Assembly (NCBI GenBank): GCA_030614255.1
Contig: JAUWKI010000005.1
Coordinates: 1 to 62,770, forward strand
Source: Actinomycetes bacterium
Lineage (GTDB): Bacteria; Actinomycetota; Aquicultoria; UBA3085; Oleimmundimicrobiaceae
Reading direction: 5' to 3'
Length of the DNA stretch: 62,770 bases
A program made the translations under genes and the position numbers. Under the pieces are notes generated by a model. That model ran no database searches, was not told where the DNA came from, and worked only from the letters and a program-made list of their open reading frames with translations. Below are positions 10,456 to 20,195 of the stretch, piece by piece. Within the stretch, counting starts at the first letter, position 1. Each line of letters begins with the position of its first letter.

Positions 10456-10902
10456 TTATTTTCTTAGTTGTCTAATTTTAATTTTTGCTTCCTTGAGCAT
10501 TTCGTCGGCCATTAAATCAGGATAACCATCTCTGTAAATAATCTCTTTTAAACCAGCATTGATAAGCATTTTTGTGCAAAGAATACATGGTTTATGAGTG
10601 GTATACAATAAAGCTTCCCCAATTTTTATGCCATGAAGAGCAGCTTGAATGATAGCATTTTGCTCAGCATGAAGACCTCGACATAATTCGTGCTTTTCTC
10701 CTGAGGGAATATTCTGAAGTTCCCTGATGCACCCTACCTCAAGACAGTGTTTTAATCCCGACGGCGCGCCGTTATAGCCGGTAGCAAGAATTCTTTTATC
10801 TTTGACGATAACCGCACCAACTTGCCGACGCAGACATGTTGAACGCGTCGAAACTTCTTCAGTTATCTTCATAAAATACTCGTCCCAGGTTGGACGGTTC
10901 AT
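10456..10902 (-). CDS. comEB: dCMP deaminase (ComEB-type)
   Basis: This zinc enzyme deaminates dCMP to dUMP, the substrate of the ThyX encoded at 17769. The 148-residue protein has the zinc motifs HAEQNAI and PCILCTKM plus the family block [24 protein letters not shown] at 10900-10902 follows GGGGTG at good spacing; a GTG three codons upstream is possible. Together with thyX and tmk it makes a dTMP route independent of ThyA. Confidence 0.93.
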   Translation of the reverse strand: MNRPTWDEYFMKITEEVSTRSTCLRRQVGAVIVKDKRILATGYNGAPSGLKHCLEVGCIRELQNIPSGEKHELCRGLHAEQNAIIQAALHGIKIGEALLYTTHKPCILCTKMLINAGLKEIIYRDGYPDLMADEMLKEAKIKIRQLRK

Positions 10903-11094
10903 CTTGTTCACCCCATGTCTTAAATGAAAATATGAAATTGAAAAAATAAAAATGATAATGTAAAAATAAAAAATTTAAATTCCAACCCCAACAAATAAGA
11001 GCTAAGAAACAACCCCAGCTGTTTCAAATTAAGAAATAAAAATGAAAACTTTAAAGCTCTAATCCGGTTTTTGCTTTACCTTAATTTAGTAATT

Positions 11095-11514
11095 TTACTT
11101 TCTGCCTTTTAGTGTCAAAAGACTTGAGCCAAGAATATTAGCAATTTCAGCAAGTTCTTTAAGAAGTATGTCAACTTCCTTTTTGTCTGCTTTCCCTGAA
11201 TCTTTTAAAATTCTTAACCAAAATTCAGATTCATTAGCCGATTTTAAAGAGTAGTGAAAAAAGTTAGTAAAATCTTTCTTGGAGCTAGCGGCCTGGGCTT
11301 CAATATAATTGGCCCCGATACTCGTTCCGCTCCTTAAAAGCTGGTCCCCAATTATTTGTGTACTGGAGCTCCTCGGAAGCTTATCTATAAATTCAACCAG
11401 CATTAGAGTAAATTTATAAACTCTGTTTTTGAATTCCTTTTTAAATTTTTCTTTACCGTGCCTACCGCCCTGCCTACCGGCAGGCAGGGCAGGCAGGTCG
11501 TTTTTCATTCTCAA
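11095..11514 (-). CDS. S23/IVP-type four-helix bundle protein with an in-frame palindromic repeat
   Basis: The 139-residue protein matches the family first seen in 23S rRNA intervening sequences: VYKFTLMLVEFIDKLP, then QLLRSGTSIGANYIEAQAA and the terminal helix ANILGSSLLTLKG. Its role is unknown; relatives include accessory proteins of diversity-generating retroelements. Residues about 5-20, just after MRMKND, are encoded by a copy of the GC-rich palindrome (11457-11500). They read LPALPAGRQGGRHG, a peptide foreign to the family. The insertion keeps the frame, so the protein may still be made with an extra loop at its N-terminus. Confidence 0.8.
   Translation of the reverse strand: MRMKNDLPALPAGRQGGRHGKEKFKKEFKNRVYKFTLMLVEFIDKLPRSSSTQIIGDQLLRSGTSIGANYIEAQAASSKKDFTNFFHYSLKSANESEFWLRILKDSGKADKKEVDILLKELAEIANILGSSLLTLKGRK
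11457..11500. repeat. GC-rich palindromic repeat (copy 2), inside a coding region
   Basis: The core CCTACCGGCAGG with flanking GTGCCTACCGCC and GGCAGGGCAGGCAGGT matches the copies at 13361 and 40498 almost base for base. It lies within the 5' end of the S23-type gene and is translated in frame. Confidence 0.9.
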
Positions 11515-11529
11515 TTTTTAACTACATCC

Positions 11530-12771
11530 TTATAGTTCCGGGTAGAGGGGAAATTCATCGCAAAGTTTTTCAACTTCATTTTTTACTTCCGTATGAATCT
11601 TCTCGTTATCCACATTTTCCAAAGTTTCTATCATTAACTTTCCGATTTTCTCCATCTCTTTTTCCTTCATCCCCCGAGTTGTTATGGCCGGAGTGCCTAC
11701 TCTTATCCCACTTGTAACAAAGGGGCTCTTTGTCTCAAAAGGAATGGTGCTCCGATTTAAAACAATCCCCACACTTTCAAGAATAACTTCCGCATCTCTC
11801 CCGGTAATCCCCTTATCGGTTAAATCAACCAGGAAGAGGTGATTATCAGTCCCCCCGGAGATTAAACGGTATCCACTGTCTTTAAAAACTTCTGCCAAAG
11901 CTTTAGCGTTTTTAATAATTTGTTTTTGATAATCCTTAAATTCATCGGTTAAAACTTCTTTTAAGCAAACGGCCTTTGCGGTTATTTCGTGCATTAAGGG
12001 ACCACCTTGAATACCTGGAAAGACCGTTTTGTCTATTGACTTAGCAAATCTCTCTTCACAAAAAACCATCCCCCCCCTGGGTCCTCGGAGAGTTTTATGA
12101 GTAGTGGTAGTTGTAAATTGCGCGTGAGGAATTGGGCTCGGATGAACACCGGCAGCAACCAAGCCGGCAATATGAGCTATGTCAGCCATCAAATAAGCGT
12201 TTACTTCATCAGCAATCTTGCGAAATGCCTCAAAATCAATGGTTCTCGGATAAGCGCTCGCCCCAGTAACAATAATCTTTGGTCTGTGTTTTTTAGCAAT
12301 TTTTAAAATTTCATCATAGTCAAATATTTCAGTATCCTTGTCAACGCCATAAAAGACAAAATCATACAACTGACCCGAAAAATTAACAGGGCTTCCGTGA
12401 GTTAAATGGCCACCGTGGCTAAGCTCCAAGCCCATAACTTTATCACCGGGTTTTAAACAAGAAAAATACACCGCCATGTTTGCTTGTGAGCCACTATGAG
12501 GTTGAACATTTACATGATCTGCCCCAAAAACAATTTTAGCCCGCTCTATGGCTAATTTTTCAGCAACATCTATAAATCCGCACCCACCATAATATCTTTT
12601 GCTGGGATAACCTTCCGCATACTTATTCGTTAAAACGGAGCAAGTGGCTCTCATTACAGCCAAACTTGCAAAATTTTCAGAAGCAATAAGCTCCAAGGTT
12701 CCTTGCTGGCGCCTTAGTTCATCCTCTATAGCTTTAGCTATCTCAGGATCTACTTTAGATAAATTTTCCAC
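11530..12771 (-). CDS. glyA: Serine hydroxymethyltransferase
   Basis: PLP enzyme interconverting serine/THF and glycine/5,10-methylene-THF. The product supplies the methylene group that ThyX uses. It has 413 residues, with PLP lysine Lys226 in [15 protein letters not shown] and the N-terminal [11 protein letters not shown] block. The start is GTG at 12769-12771, overlapping the rpiB stop by one base (TAGTG), with GGAGG at good distance inside the end of rpiB. Confidence 0.97.
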   Translation of the reverse strand: MENLSKVDPEIAKAIEDELRRQQGTLELIASENFASLAVMRATCSVLTNKYAEGYPSKRYYGGCGFIDVAEKLAIERAKIVFGADHVNVQPHSGSQANMAVYFSCLKPGDKVMGLELSHGGHLTHGSPVNFSGQLYDFVFYGVDKDTEIFDYDEILKIAKKHRPKIIVTGASAYPRTIDFEAFRKIADEVNAYLMADIAHIAGLVAAGVHPSPIPHAQFTTTTTHKTLRGPRGGMVFCEERFAKSIDKTVFPGIQGGPLMHEITAKAVCLKEVLTDEFKDYQKQIIKNAKALAEVFKDSGYRLISGGTDNHLFLVDLTDKGITGRDAEVILESVGIVLNRSTIPFETKSPFVTSGIRVGTPAITTRGMKEKEMEKIGKLMIETLENVDNEKIHTEVKNEVEKLCDEFPLYPEL

Positions 12772-13244
12772 TATTCAACCTCCGGTTTTTTTGAAGAATA
12801 TTTTCTCTCCAACTTAGCAATCTTTGCAAGTCTTATTAAATGCCGTCCGCCCTCAAATTCAGTTTTAAGCCACGTGTTTACGATTTTTTTAGCTTCTTTT
12901 AAATCAACCACACGCCGCCGCCCCCCCATCGTAAGAACATTTGCATCGTTATGCTGTCTGCTAAGACGAGCGGACTCAATATCGTTACAGACGGCGGCTC
13001 TAACCCCTGGAATTTTGTTTGCCGTTATCGCAACACCTATCCCCGAACCGCAAATGATGATGCCCCTGTCAAATTTACCTGATACCACCACTTCGGCCAC
13101 TCGCTCCGCATAATCGGGATAATCGACAGATTCCGAGTTGTTGGTGCCAACATCCAAAATCTCCAAATTCTTTTCTTTTAAAAATGACTTTATTTTTTCT
13201 TTTAACTCATAACCGGCATGATCGCTGCCAATTGCTATTTTCAA
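12771..13244 (-). CDS. rpiB: Ribose 5-phosphate isomerase B
   Basis: Interconverts ribulose 5-phosphate and ribose 5-phosphate. The 157-residue protein begins [15 protein letters not shown] and carries the active-site motif [18 protein letters not shown] (catalytic Cys) and [17 protein letters not shown]. It is translationally linked to glyA downstream. Confidence 0.95.
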   Translation of the reverse strand: MKIAIGSDHAGYELKEKIKSFLKEKNLEILDVGTNNSESVDYPDYAERVAEVVVSGKFDRGIIICGSGIGVAITANKIPGVRAAVCNDIESARLSRQHNDANVLTMGGRRRVVDLKEAKKIVNTWLKTEFEGGRHLIRLAKIAKLERKYSSKKPEVE

Positions 13245-13578
13245 ACTATCTCCCTGCCTTAATGTAAGTTTTCATCAATATGCTTATAAAATTAACACCA
13301 AGCATTCGCTTCGTCCAATATTCTTATTAATTTTTTTAAAACTTTAAAATTTCCACTTTCCCTGCCTACCGCCGTGCCTACCGTCAGGCAGGGCAGGCAG
13401 GTAGTTGGGAGTCTATTAGTCGGGAGTCGGGAGTTTGTTAGTTTTTTCCTTTACCCTCTCAACTTTCTATCTGCCATCAGGTACTTTGTAATTAATTGAG
13501 ATTTATTGTAATTAATGGTAACTAATTGTAATCTCTACTTAATCTCCACCAATTACCACTTAATTTCTATTTACTCTT
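13245..13578. repeat. Intergenic repeat mosaic between rpiB and ywlC
   Basis: No gene in this 334-bp gap. Modules: GC-rich palindrome (13361-13404); AGTCGGGAGT module (about 13405-13440); TCTGCCATCAGGTACTTT (about 13472-13489); and the AATT-centred phased array (about 13490-13574). Segment 13466-13515 matches 8735-8784 nearly exactly. A further TCTGCCATCAGGTACTTT copy at 13583-13600 forms the end of the ywlC coding region. Confidence 0.85.
13361..13404. repeat. GC-rich palindromic repeat (copy 3)
   Basis: CCTGCCTACCGCCGTGCCTA, then CCGTCAGGCAGGGCAGGCAG; the same order and orientation as copies 2 and 5 but with a T in place of G in the core (CCGTCAGG). It is embedded in the rpiB-ywlC mosaic. 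Confidence 0.85.
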
Positions 13579-14238
13579 TTATCTGCCATCAGGTACTTTC
13601 AGCTTCCCCAAAATCCTCTTGAGCTTCTCGACAGAAATAGCCCCTTCGCGAATTATGGTAGGCAGGGTTGTAGTTAAGTCCAAAATTGTCGACTCTACAC
13701 CAAGCTCAGTTTTTCCCCCATCTAAAATCAAGTCAACATCTTTGCCGATATTATTGAGCACTTGCTGCGCCTCGATTAAACTTGGGGCACCGGAAATATT
13801 TGCACTGGTTAACACCAAAGGCATTCCGACAGAGGCAACTAAAGATAAAGCAATTTTATTTTTTGGAAACCTTATCCCCACAGTGACCCTTTCGCAAGTC
13901 ACCTCGAAAGGAACAATATCGCTTTTTTTAAATATTAATGTAAGGGGACCGGGCCAGAACTCATTAACAATCTCTTCTGTAAATACCGGAGGTTCTTTTA
14001 TCAAAAAATTCAAATCAGCAACGTCTGAGATGCAAACCACCAGAGGGTTATTAAAAGACCGTCCCTTGATTTTAAATATTTTTTCAACGGCTTTGAGATT
14101 GAAAGCATCCGCCGCCAAACCATAAACCGTTTCGGTGGGAAAGACCACTAAGCCCCCCGCCTTAAGTATATCGGCAGCTTCCTCGATAACAACAGATTCT
14201 GGATTCTTACAATCAACCTTTACAATTTTGGCTTGCAT
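13579..14238 (-). CDS. ywlC: L-threonylcarbamoyladenylate synthase (Sua5/YwlC/TsaC)
   Basis: Makes threonylcarbamoyl-AMP from threonine, bicarbonate and ATP for the t6A37 tRNA modification. The 219-residue protein has the YrdC-fold signature VVFPTETVYGLAADAF and the KxR-type block KIKGRSFNNPL. ATG at 14236-14238 follows AGAGG at 6-nt spacing, better than the longer in-frame start. The last residues (KVPDGR) are encoded by a dispersed repeat (TCTGCCATCAGGTACTTT), so the natural C-terminus has probably been replaced or extended. Confidence 0.93.
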   Translation of the reverse strand: MQAKIVKVDCKNPESVVIEEAADILKAGGLVVFPTETVYGLAADAFNLKAVEKIFKIKGRSFNNPLVVCISDVADLNFLIKEPPVFTEEIVNEFWPGPLTLIFKKSDIVPFEVTCERVTVGIRFPKNKIALSLVASVGMPLVLTSANISGAPSLIEAQQVLNNIGKDVDLILDGGKTELGVESTILDLTTTLPTIIREGAISVEKLKRILGKLKVPDGR

Positions 14239-14408
14239 AGGTACCTCTCTTTTGGCTGATGGCTCGCTCACTATCATTCGCTCGATAGCTGATAGTTCAA
14301 GTCAAAAGCTAAAGTATAAAGACCAATAACTAATAGCTATCAGCTCCTTCACCTTCCCCCGTCAAGGGGGAGGGAGAGAAGGGTTCATCCTCTAGCTATT
14401 TGTCATTT

Positions 14409-14467
14409 GCCTCCCCGCCTGCCCGCCAATGCCTAGCGGCATCATAGGCGCAGGCAGGCGGGGAGGC
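14409..14467. repeat. Long GC-rich hairpin
   Basis: Arms GCCTCCCCGCCTGCC (14409-14423) and its exact complement (14453-14467) enclose a 29-nt loop that itself pairs through GCCTA (14431-14435) and TAGGC (14445-14449). The surrounding DNA is AT-rich, so this looks like an inserted or amplified palindromic element rather than a simple terminator (no U tract). Confidence 0.85.
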
Positions 14468-14501
14468 GGGCAAGTATCTGCTATCTGCCATCCGTTTCTT
14501 A

Positions 14502-14532
14502 TGAGATTGCTTCGGCTTCGCCTCGCAATGAC
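14502..14532. repeat. Small palindromic repeat, GAGATTGCTTCGG...CCTCGCAATGAC type
   Basis: GAGATTGCTTCGGCTTCGCC followed by TCGCAATGAC. Near-identical palindromic sequences (reverse form GTCATTGCGAGG...GAAGCAATCTC) are, from general knowledge, scattered through many unrelated bacterial genomes. One copy is seen here. Confidence 0.6.
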
Positions 14533-14665
14533 AAATAGGAATATTTTTCACCTTTCACTTTACCCTTTAATCCTTACCCTATATCCTTTACCCTCATCTT
14601 TTCTTTGCCTATGTTTTGTTTTGCTGAAGACTGGAGTCTGACAGCTGAGGGCTGAAGTTTACCCT

Positions 14666-15613
14666 CTATCCTTCTTTTTCTCTACTCATATTTTCCCCTG
14701 GAGACTGATAGCTGGCGGCTGGAAGCTGGATATATCTTCTTCTAGCCACCACTACCCGCTCAATACCCGCATAGTCTTTCGATACATCAACTTCATCATA
14801 TTTTCCTGAGTCATTCAACAGGCGCTCAACAGAGTCAGCTTGGTCCCCGCCAATTTCCAGAATTAGGTAGCCACCTTCCTTTAGATAACTTGGAGATTCA
14901 GCAATAATTCTTCTGTACTCTCTTAAACCATCGGGTCCTCCGTCCAATGCTAACAAGGGCTCAAAGTCCCTGATTTCTTTTTGGAGTTTATCTATTTCTT
15001 TACTTGGAATATAAGGGGGGTTAGAAACAATTACATCGATTTCATTCATAAAACAATCGTCTAAACCATCCAAGAAATCGCAACGGATGAATTTGACTCT
15101 ATCTTGTAAGCTGTAAAATTCGGCATTTTCCTGAGCTACTCTTAATGCTTTATCGGAGATATCTAACGCAAACACAAATGCATCGGGCATCTCGTAAGCA
15201 ATACTTAAGGCAATGGCCCCGCTCCCCGTGCCCAAATCAACCATCTTAATTTCGGTTTCTTTCCTTTTTTTTGCAACCTCTAACACCTTATCAACAACAA
15301 GTTCGGTTTCAGGCCTTGGAATTAAAACATCTTGATTAACTTTTAAAACAAGGTGTCTGAAGGGTTTTTTTTCAAGAATGTAAGCAACCGGTTTTCCTTT
15401 GGCTCGAATGCTAATAAGTTCACGATATGCTTGAATTTCTCGTGGGCTTAAGGGACGAAAAAAATCGGTATAAATTTCTATGCGCGAAAAATTTAAAACT
15501 GCCCCCAGTAAAAGCTCCGAATCAAGGCGAGGATTTTGTATACCATTTTTTTCAAGAAAAGATGTTGCAAGTTTCAAAATTTCCGAAACATTATAATTTT
15601 CTTTCTTAACCAA
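14666..15613 (-). CDS. prmC: Release factor glutamine methyltransferase PrmC
   Basis: Methylates the glutamine of the GGQ motif in release factors using SAM. The 315-residue protein has the SAM motif DLGTGSGAIALS (residues 126-137) and the catalytic NPPY at 198-201. The start is TTG (15611-15613). It directly follows prfA, its substrate gene, 12 bp apart. The C-terminal tail after VVVARRR (about 22 residues, including LPAASYQSPGE) is translated from an AGCTGGAGACTGATAGCTGG intergenic module and has no family counterpart. Confidence 0.95.
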   Translation of the reverse strand: MVKKENYNVSEILKLATSFLEKNGIQNPRLDSELLLGAVLNFSRIEIYTDFFRPLSPREIQAYRELISIRAKGKPVAYILEKKPFRHLVLKVNQDVLIPRPETELVVDKVLEVAKKRKETEIKMVDLGTGSGAIALSIAYEMPDAFVFALDISDKALRVAQENAEFYSLQDRVKFIRCDFLDGLDDCFMNEIDVIVSNPPYIPSKEIDKLQKEIRDFEPLLALDGGPDGLREYRRIIAESPSYLKEGGYLILEIGGDQADSVERLLNDSGKYDEVDVSKDYAGIERVVVARRRYIQLPAASYQSPGENMSREKEG

Positions 15614-15625
15614 CCAATCTACCCC

Positions 15626-16714
15626 TTAAATGGACGCCTCGCTCAACTTCTTTGTGCGGTCAGCAAGCGCTAAGGCCTTAATAATCTCCCCTATGTTTCC
15701 TTCCAACACAAAATCCAGATTATGAATAGTGAGACCTATGCGATGGTCGGTTATCCTCCCTTGAGGAAAATTATAGGTCCTTATCCTTTCGCTCCTGTCA
15801 CCCGTTCCTATTTGAAGCTTTCTCGATTCAGCTCTCTCCGCGTGCTGCTCTTCCAAATATTTTTCATACAAGCGAGCTCGGAGAATTCTCATCGCGCGCT
15901 CGCGATTCTGGAGTTGAGAGCGTTCTTCTTGGCACGAAACTACCATACCTGTAGGCAAGTGAGTAATTCTAACAGCCGAATCGGTTGTGTTGACCGACTG
16001 TCCACCCGGGCCACTGGAACGAAATATGTCGATTCGTAAATCATTTTGATTTATATCGACTTCAACCTCTTCGGTCTCGGGCAAAACGGCCACCGTCACG
16101 GTGGAAGTGTGAATTCGACCACCCGATTCCGTAACAGGCACTCTCTGAACTCGATGTACACCGGATTCATATTTTAAATGACTATAAACACCCTTGCCTT
16201 TGACCTCAAAAATTATCTCCTTAAATCCTCCCAACCCGGAAGGACTTGAGCTTAAAACCTGCGTTTTCCAACCTTGTTGTTCAGCATATCGAGAGTACAT
16301 TCTATACATTTCCGCCGCGAAGAGACTTGCCTCTTCGCCACCCGCTCCGGCTCTTATTTCTGTGATGACATCTTTTCCATCATTGGGGTCCTTAACTATC
16401 ATCATCTCTTTAAGCTCGTTCTCTAGCTTTTCCTGCTCTATTTCGGCAGAACTCAACTCAGAGTGAAGATAATCCTGCATTTCCTTATCGGGTTCCTCTT
16501 TTATAAGCGCCTTAGCTTCCTCAATATTCTTTAAAACATTCTTATATTCCTTAATTTTCTTCGCAACTTCTGTAATTTCTGAATGAGCTTTTGCGTATTC
16601 TTTATATTTTTTTGGGTCAGCATGAATTTCAGGGTCGCTTAATTTTTTAGTCAGCTCTTCATATTTTTCTTCAACCTTATTCAGTTTATCTAATATTCCA
16701 GTCTTATCTGACAT
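15626..16714 (-). CDS. prfA: Peptide chain release factor 1
   Basis: Reads UAA and UAG stop codons on the ribosome. The 362-residue protein carries the codon-recognition tripeptide PVT (193-195) and the GGQ hydrolysis motif at 237-239 in [17 protein letters not shown]. It starts ATG two bases from the end of the upstream YqhQ-type gene. Confidence 0.97.
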   Translation of the reverse strand: MSDKTGILDKLNKVEEKYEELTKKLSDPEIHADPKKYKEYAKAHSEITEVAKKIKEYKNVLKNIEEAKALIKEEPDKEMQDYLHSELSSAEIEQEKLENELKEMMIVKDPNDGKDVITEIRAGAGGEEASLFAAEMYRMYSRYAEQQGWKTQVLSSSPSGLGGFKEIIFEVKGKGVYSHLKYESGVHRVQRVPVTESGGRIHTSTVTVAVLPETEEVEVDINQNDLRIDIFRSSGPGGQSVNTTDSAVRITHLPTGMVVSCQEERSQLQNRERAMRILRARLYEKYLEEQHAERAESRKLQIGTGDRSERIRTYNFPQGRITDHRIGLTIHNLDFVLEGNIGEIIKALALADRTKKLSEASI

Positions 16715-16716
16715 AA

Positions 16717-17679
16717 TTATTGTAAGATATAACCCTCGCTTTCCTCATTAAAGTCTTCGATAGATAGTAGCTTTTTCAAGGAAGAAATAGCCACTTCTAA
16801 TTGATCATTAGAGGGTTCTCTAGTCGTCATCTTCTGTAGCCAAAGACCAGGAGCCAAAACAATTTTAACCAAAGAAGAGTCCTTATGTTTACGAGCTAGT
16901 TTGATTAGTTCATAGCTTATCCCGATAACCAGGGGAGCCACTAACAGATGACTTATGATGCGCCAAATCAAGGGAGGTCTTCCTAGAAACGCAAAGATAA
17001 AAATTAAAACCGTGAGCGCTATCAAGATAAAAGCGGTTCCACAACCTACGTGTAAGGGACTATATTTGGACGCCGCCTGAGGAGTCAACTCATCTTCCGC
17101 CTCATATGCATGGATTGTTTTATGTTCAGCCCCGTGATATTCAAATACGCGCCTTATGTCCTTTATACTCGATATGACAGCAAGATAGATAAGAAAAATG
17201 GTCACCTTCAAAGATCCTTCGAAAAGACTAACCATAAAATTGTTCGATAGGTACTTATTAAACAAAACGGTAATCCAACTAGGCAAAATAACAAAGAGGA
17301 GTATGCCAAAAACAAATGCTAAGCAAATACCGATAGCCATTTCTTTGCTACTAATCTCTATATCTTCCTCTTCCGTAGCCAGCTCAGCAGAGAGCGAAAT
17401 AGCCTTCATCCCCAAAACCAACATCTCTATAACACCCATAACCCCTCTTATTAAGGGGAGTTTTAAAATAGGGTATTTTTTTGCAAGAGAGTTTATTTTC
17501 CGTTCTTCGGTAACAATTTCTTGGTTGGGTTTACGGACGGCTAAGACCCAATTCTCTTTACCTCGCATCATAACCCCCTCCAAAACAGCCTGTCCGCCAA
17601 CCTGAGCTCTTGAAAAGAGGGCAAGATTTATTAAGAAACATATTTTTTTAGTAATTCGCTTTACAGATAATGTCTGCAT
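16717..17679 (-). CDS. DUF1385 (YqhQ-type) integral membrane protein
   Basis: The 320-residue protein has the family signature [14 protein letters not shown] near residue 27, then a cytosolic segment. Two or more pairs of membrane helices follow (about residues 112-140, 150-170, 210-255), with the conserved [16 protein letters not shown] and [10 protein letters not shown] between them. The family's biochemical role is not settled, though it is persistently found beside prfA-prmC. No convincing ribosome site precedes the ATG at 17679, so a start further in is possible. Confidence 0.88.
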   Translation of the reverse strand: MQTLSVKRITKKICFLINLALFSRAQVGGQAVLEGVMMRGKENWVLAVRKPNQEIVTEERKINSLAKKYPILKLPLIRGVMGVIEMLVLGMKAISLSAELATEEEDIEISSKEMAIGICLAFVFGILLFVILPSWITVLFNKYLSNNFMVSLFEGSLKVTIFLIYLAVISSIKDIRRVFEYHGAEHKTIHAYEAEDELTPQAASKYSPLHVGCGTAFILIALTVLIFIFAFLGRPPLIWRIISHLLVAPLVIGISYELIKLARKHKDSSLVKIVLAPGLWLQKMTTREPSNDQLEVAISSLKKLLSIEDFNEESEGYILQ

Positions 17680-17768
17680 TGGTTAAACTCAGCTTCTTTC
17701 AATTTTCCACCATGATTCATTAAAAAATTGGATGGGTTAGATTCTCGACAATAGTTATCGGACTGAAA

Positions 17769-18452
17769 CTACTTGATTTTCTTCCAAGGTTTTCCACAAC
17801 TAAATTTACCCTCAAGACAGGGACCGCGATTACAAGATGGCCCTGCGTCTTTAAAAAGTAAGTTGGTTACTTCTTTTACTTCTTTCAGCATAGCAAGAGC
17901 TAAATTTCTAATTTCCCATTGCGCTCTATTGCAACAACGAAGGCTAAAAAAATGAAGAAGCTCACGGGCATTCATCGTAACAACCATTTTTGTTTCACTC
18001 GAGTTGGGTAAGACATATCTCGCGTCCTCTGCTTCAATTCCCTCCTCAAGCAACTCCTGATAAATTTTCAACGCCGTGGCGTTCAATTTGTCATATTTTT
18101 CTTTTACTAATAAATTATTCTCAATTGATGGAGGAGTAATGAAATTTAAATCCTGCGAATATTTCACATATCTTTGTGATTGTTGATTAAAAGAAGCCAA
18201 CCTGTGTCTTACCAGTTGGTGAGAGCATACTCTCGAAATCCCGTCGATTGCGAAAGTAAAAACAGCGTGTTCAATTGCGCTTAAATGTCCAGATTTTATA
18301 ATTAAACTAACAAGTTTTTCGACTTCTTCGCTCGACATGACCTGAAACAACTCATCCGCACCAACCGGCGCATAACAAATCCGCGCAGCGGTAGCAACGG
18401 TTCGTTCGGGCTCTGGGGTATGTTCTAATAACCTAACATTCAATTCAACCAC
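17769..18452 (-). CDS. thyX: Flavin-dependent thymidylate synthase ThyX
   Basis: Makes dTMP from dUMP with methylene-THF, FAD and NADPH. The 227-residue protein has the ThyX signature RHR at 82-84 followed by Ser87 and Arg94 (RHRLASFNQQSQRY). No thyA is seen in the window. The start is GTG at 18450-18452 or possibly TTG three codons on. It lies 14 bp after rpmE and presumably shares the rho-rpmE transcript. Confidence 0.96.
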   Translation of the reverse strand: MVELNVRLLEHTPEPERTVATAARICYAPVGADELFQVMSSEEVEKLVSLIIKSGHLSAIEHAVFTFAIDGISRVCSHQLVRHRLASFNQQSQRYVKYSQDLNFITPPSIENNLLVKEKYDKLNATALKIYQELLEEGIEAEDARYVLPNSSETKMVVTMNARELLHFFSLRCCNRAQWEIRNLALAMLKEVKEVTNLLFKDAGPSCNRGPCLEGKFSCGKPWKKIK

Positions 18453-18466
18453 TTCTAATCTGAGTA

Positions 18467-18748
18467 CTATTCAGAAGACTCATTAACTGCTTGCTCTTTG
18501 TTTGAGTCAACAGTCTTTTTAGCCGGTTTTTTATCTGGGGTTCCCATTGTTTGCAACCCATACTTCTTTTGAAACCTTTGAACCCTTCCTCCAGCATCTA
18601 CCAATTTTTGCTTACCTGTATAAAAAGGATGACATTTTGAACAAATCTCCACTCTTAACTTAGGATTCGTTGAATAAGTAACAAAAGTCTCCCCGCAAGA
18701 ACAAGTAATCTGAGACTCTACATAGTTGGGATGTATCCCTTTCTTCAA
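18467..18748 (-). CDS. rpmE: 50S ribosomal protein L31
   Basis: The 93-residue protein starts [20 protein letters not shown] and has the zinc-type cysteines (CSCGE and [10 protein letters not shown]), that is, the C+ form. The TTG start at 18746-18748 is set by GGAGGTG six bases upstream and by family alignment; codons further upstream overlap the ribosome site. The C-terminus has a charged tail of about 25 residues beyond the usual L31 core. Confidence 0.94.
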   Translation of the reverse strand: MKKGIHPNYVESQITCSCGETFVTYSTNPKLRVEICSKCHPFYTGKQKLVDAGGRVQRFQKKYGLQTMGTPDKKPAKKTVDSNKEQAVNESSE

Positions 18749-18859
18749 AAACTTCACCTCCAAATATTTTCAATCTACTTTAAAAAACAAGGAAGATGTT
18801 AACACAGAAAAAACCTTTTTGGCAATCCCATCGCGTCGGCAAGAGATCTTATTAAAAAT

Positions 18860-20167
18860 CTATTCTGAAGGCAAGGAGGTCTTTTGGATTTGGTTCAAAA
18901 AAACCGCATTTGAACGAGTCCCTTTAACTTTATCAATCAAAAGATTTATTGCCGCCGTTGGATCTAGCGCAAGCAAAACTCTCCTGAGCTTCCACACCTC
19001 TTGAGCTTCCGCGGGGTCCATAATAAGTTCTTCTTTTCTAGTGCCTGAGCGTTCAATGTTAATCGCAGGAAATATGCGTTTATCGGCCAATTTTCTATCT
19101 AAGTGAATTTCCATATTTCCGGTTCCTTTAAACTCTTCGAAAATAACCTCGTCCATACGGCTACCCGTTTCCACCAGAGCCGTGGCAAGAATCGTAAGAC
19201 TCCCTCCGTGCTCGATATTTCTCGCTGCACCAAAAAATCTTTTTGGTGGATAAAGGGCGGTTGAGTCCACTCCTCCTGAGAGAATTCGGCCGCTTGTGGG
19301 AGCGTTAAGATTGTATGCCCTGGCAAGACGCGTGATGCTATCTAAGAGAACAACAACGTCCTTGCCTTGTTCTACAAGACGTTTTGCCCTTTCAAGCACA
19401 AGCTCAGTCACCTGAACATGATTTTCTGAGGGTTGATCAAAAGTTGAGCTAACCACCTCACCTTTTACGGAACGTTCCATATCGGTAACTTCCTCCGGTC
19501 GTTCATCAACAAGTAAAACAATTAACACAATTTCCGGGTTATTAGTGGTTATACTATTTGCAAGCTGTATTAATATTGTTGTTTTACCGGCTTTTGGGGG
19601 AGAAACAATCAGACCTCTTTGCCCTTTACCAATAGGCGCCACTAAATCAATAACCCTCGGAGCAACCTCTCTGTTGGATGTTTCAAGTCTAAGTCTCTGT
19701 TTTGGATAGATTGGTGTCAGTGTTTCGAAAGCTTTTCGGTTTCGAGCAAACTCCGGATCTTCACCATTAACCGCTTCGATTCTCAACAGGGCACTATATT
19801 TTTCATTATCCTTTGAGGGACGCACTTGACCCATAACTTCATCGCCTCTACGAAGTAAAAACCGGCGAATTTGCGAGACTGATACATAAATATCGTTATC
19901 GCTGGGAAGATACCCATTTGTCCTTAAAAAACCATACCCATCACCCAAGATATCCAAAATACCTTTTCTTGATAGCGTGCCATTCTCCGTTCTTGCGGGG
20001 GAACTTTTAGTCAAGGTCTTTTGGGATTGCTTGTTAAGTATCGCTTCAACAAGTTCAGCCTTCTTGATTTTACTTGCATCTTCTATGCCAAGCTTTTTTC
20101 CAATGGGCCTAAGGTCATTTAATTTCTTCTTCTCTAGTTCGTTTTTCTTAAAATTTACTTTCTCCAA
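18860..20167 (-). CDS. rho: Transcription termination factor Rho
   Basis: RNA-binding hexameric helicase. In the 435-residue protein, the N-terminal helix bundle ([20 protein letters not shown]) is followed by the cold-shock-like RNA site ([14 protein letters not shown]) and Walker A PPKAGKTT at 190-197, with the Q/R-loop region [12 protein letters not shown]. It lacks the long disordered insert common in actinobacterial Rho. It heads rho-rpmE-thyX. Confidence 0.97.
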   Translation of the reverse strand: MEKVNFKKNELEKKKLNDLRPIGKKLGIEDASKIKKAELVEAILNKQSQKTLTKSSPARTENGTLSRKGILDILGDGYGFLRTNGYLPSDNDIYVSVSQIRRFLLRRGDEVMGQVRPSKDNEKYSALLRIEAVNGEDPEFARNRKAFETLTPIYPKQRLRLETSNREVAPRVIDLVAPIGKGQRGLIVSPPKAGKTTILIQLANSITTNNPEIVLIVLLVDERPEEVTDMERSVKGEVVSSTFDQPSENHVQVTELVLERAKRLVEQGKDVVVLLDSITRLARAYNLNAPTSGRILSGGVDSTALYPPKRFFGAARNIEHGGSLTILATALVETGSRMDEVIFEEFKGTGNMEIHLDRKLADKRIFPAINIERSGTRKEELIMDPAEAQEVWKLRRVLLALDPTAAINLLIDKVKGTRSNAVFLNQIQKTSLPSE

Positions 20168-20195
20168 TCAACACACCTTCCTTAATCTCATTCAC

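Larger units (their letters stand above)
14239..14665. repeat. Intergenic repeat mosaic between ywlC and prmC
   Basis: No gene in this 427-bp gap. It holds an AGCTGATAG-type stretch (about 14285-14345); a large GC-rich hairpin (14409-14467) with a perfect 15-bp stem and an inner GCCTA/TAGGC stem; CTATCTGCCATCC (about 14480); a TTCGGCTTCGCC-loop palindrome (14502-14532); a CTTTACCCTTTAATCC-type run (about 14560-14595); and a GAAGACTGGAGTCTGACAGC segment (about 14623-14655). The last module continues into the prmC 3' end. Confidence 0.8.

Noticed and set aside
13490-13574. AATT array considered as a replication origin or DnaA-box cluster
   Set aside because: Units do not match TTATCCACA and no dnaA/dnaN genes lie near; the same array occurs at several intergenic sites.
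14429-14641. 70-codon plus-strand frame
   Set aside because: Covers the GC-rich hairpin, the small palindrome and pyrimidine-rich modules; not a gene.
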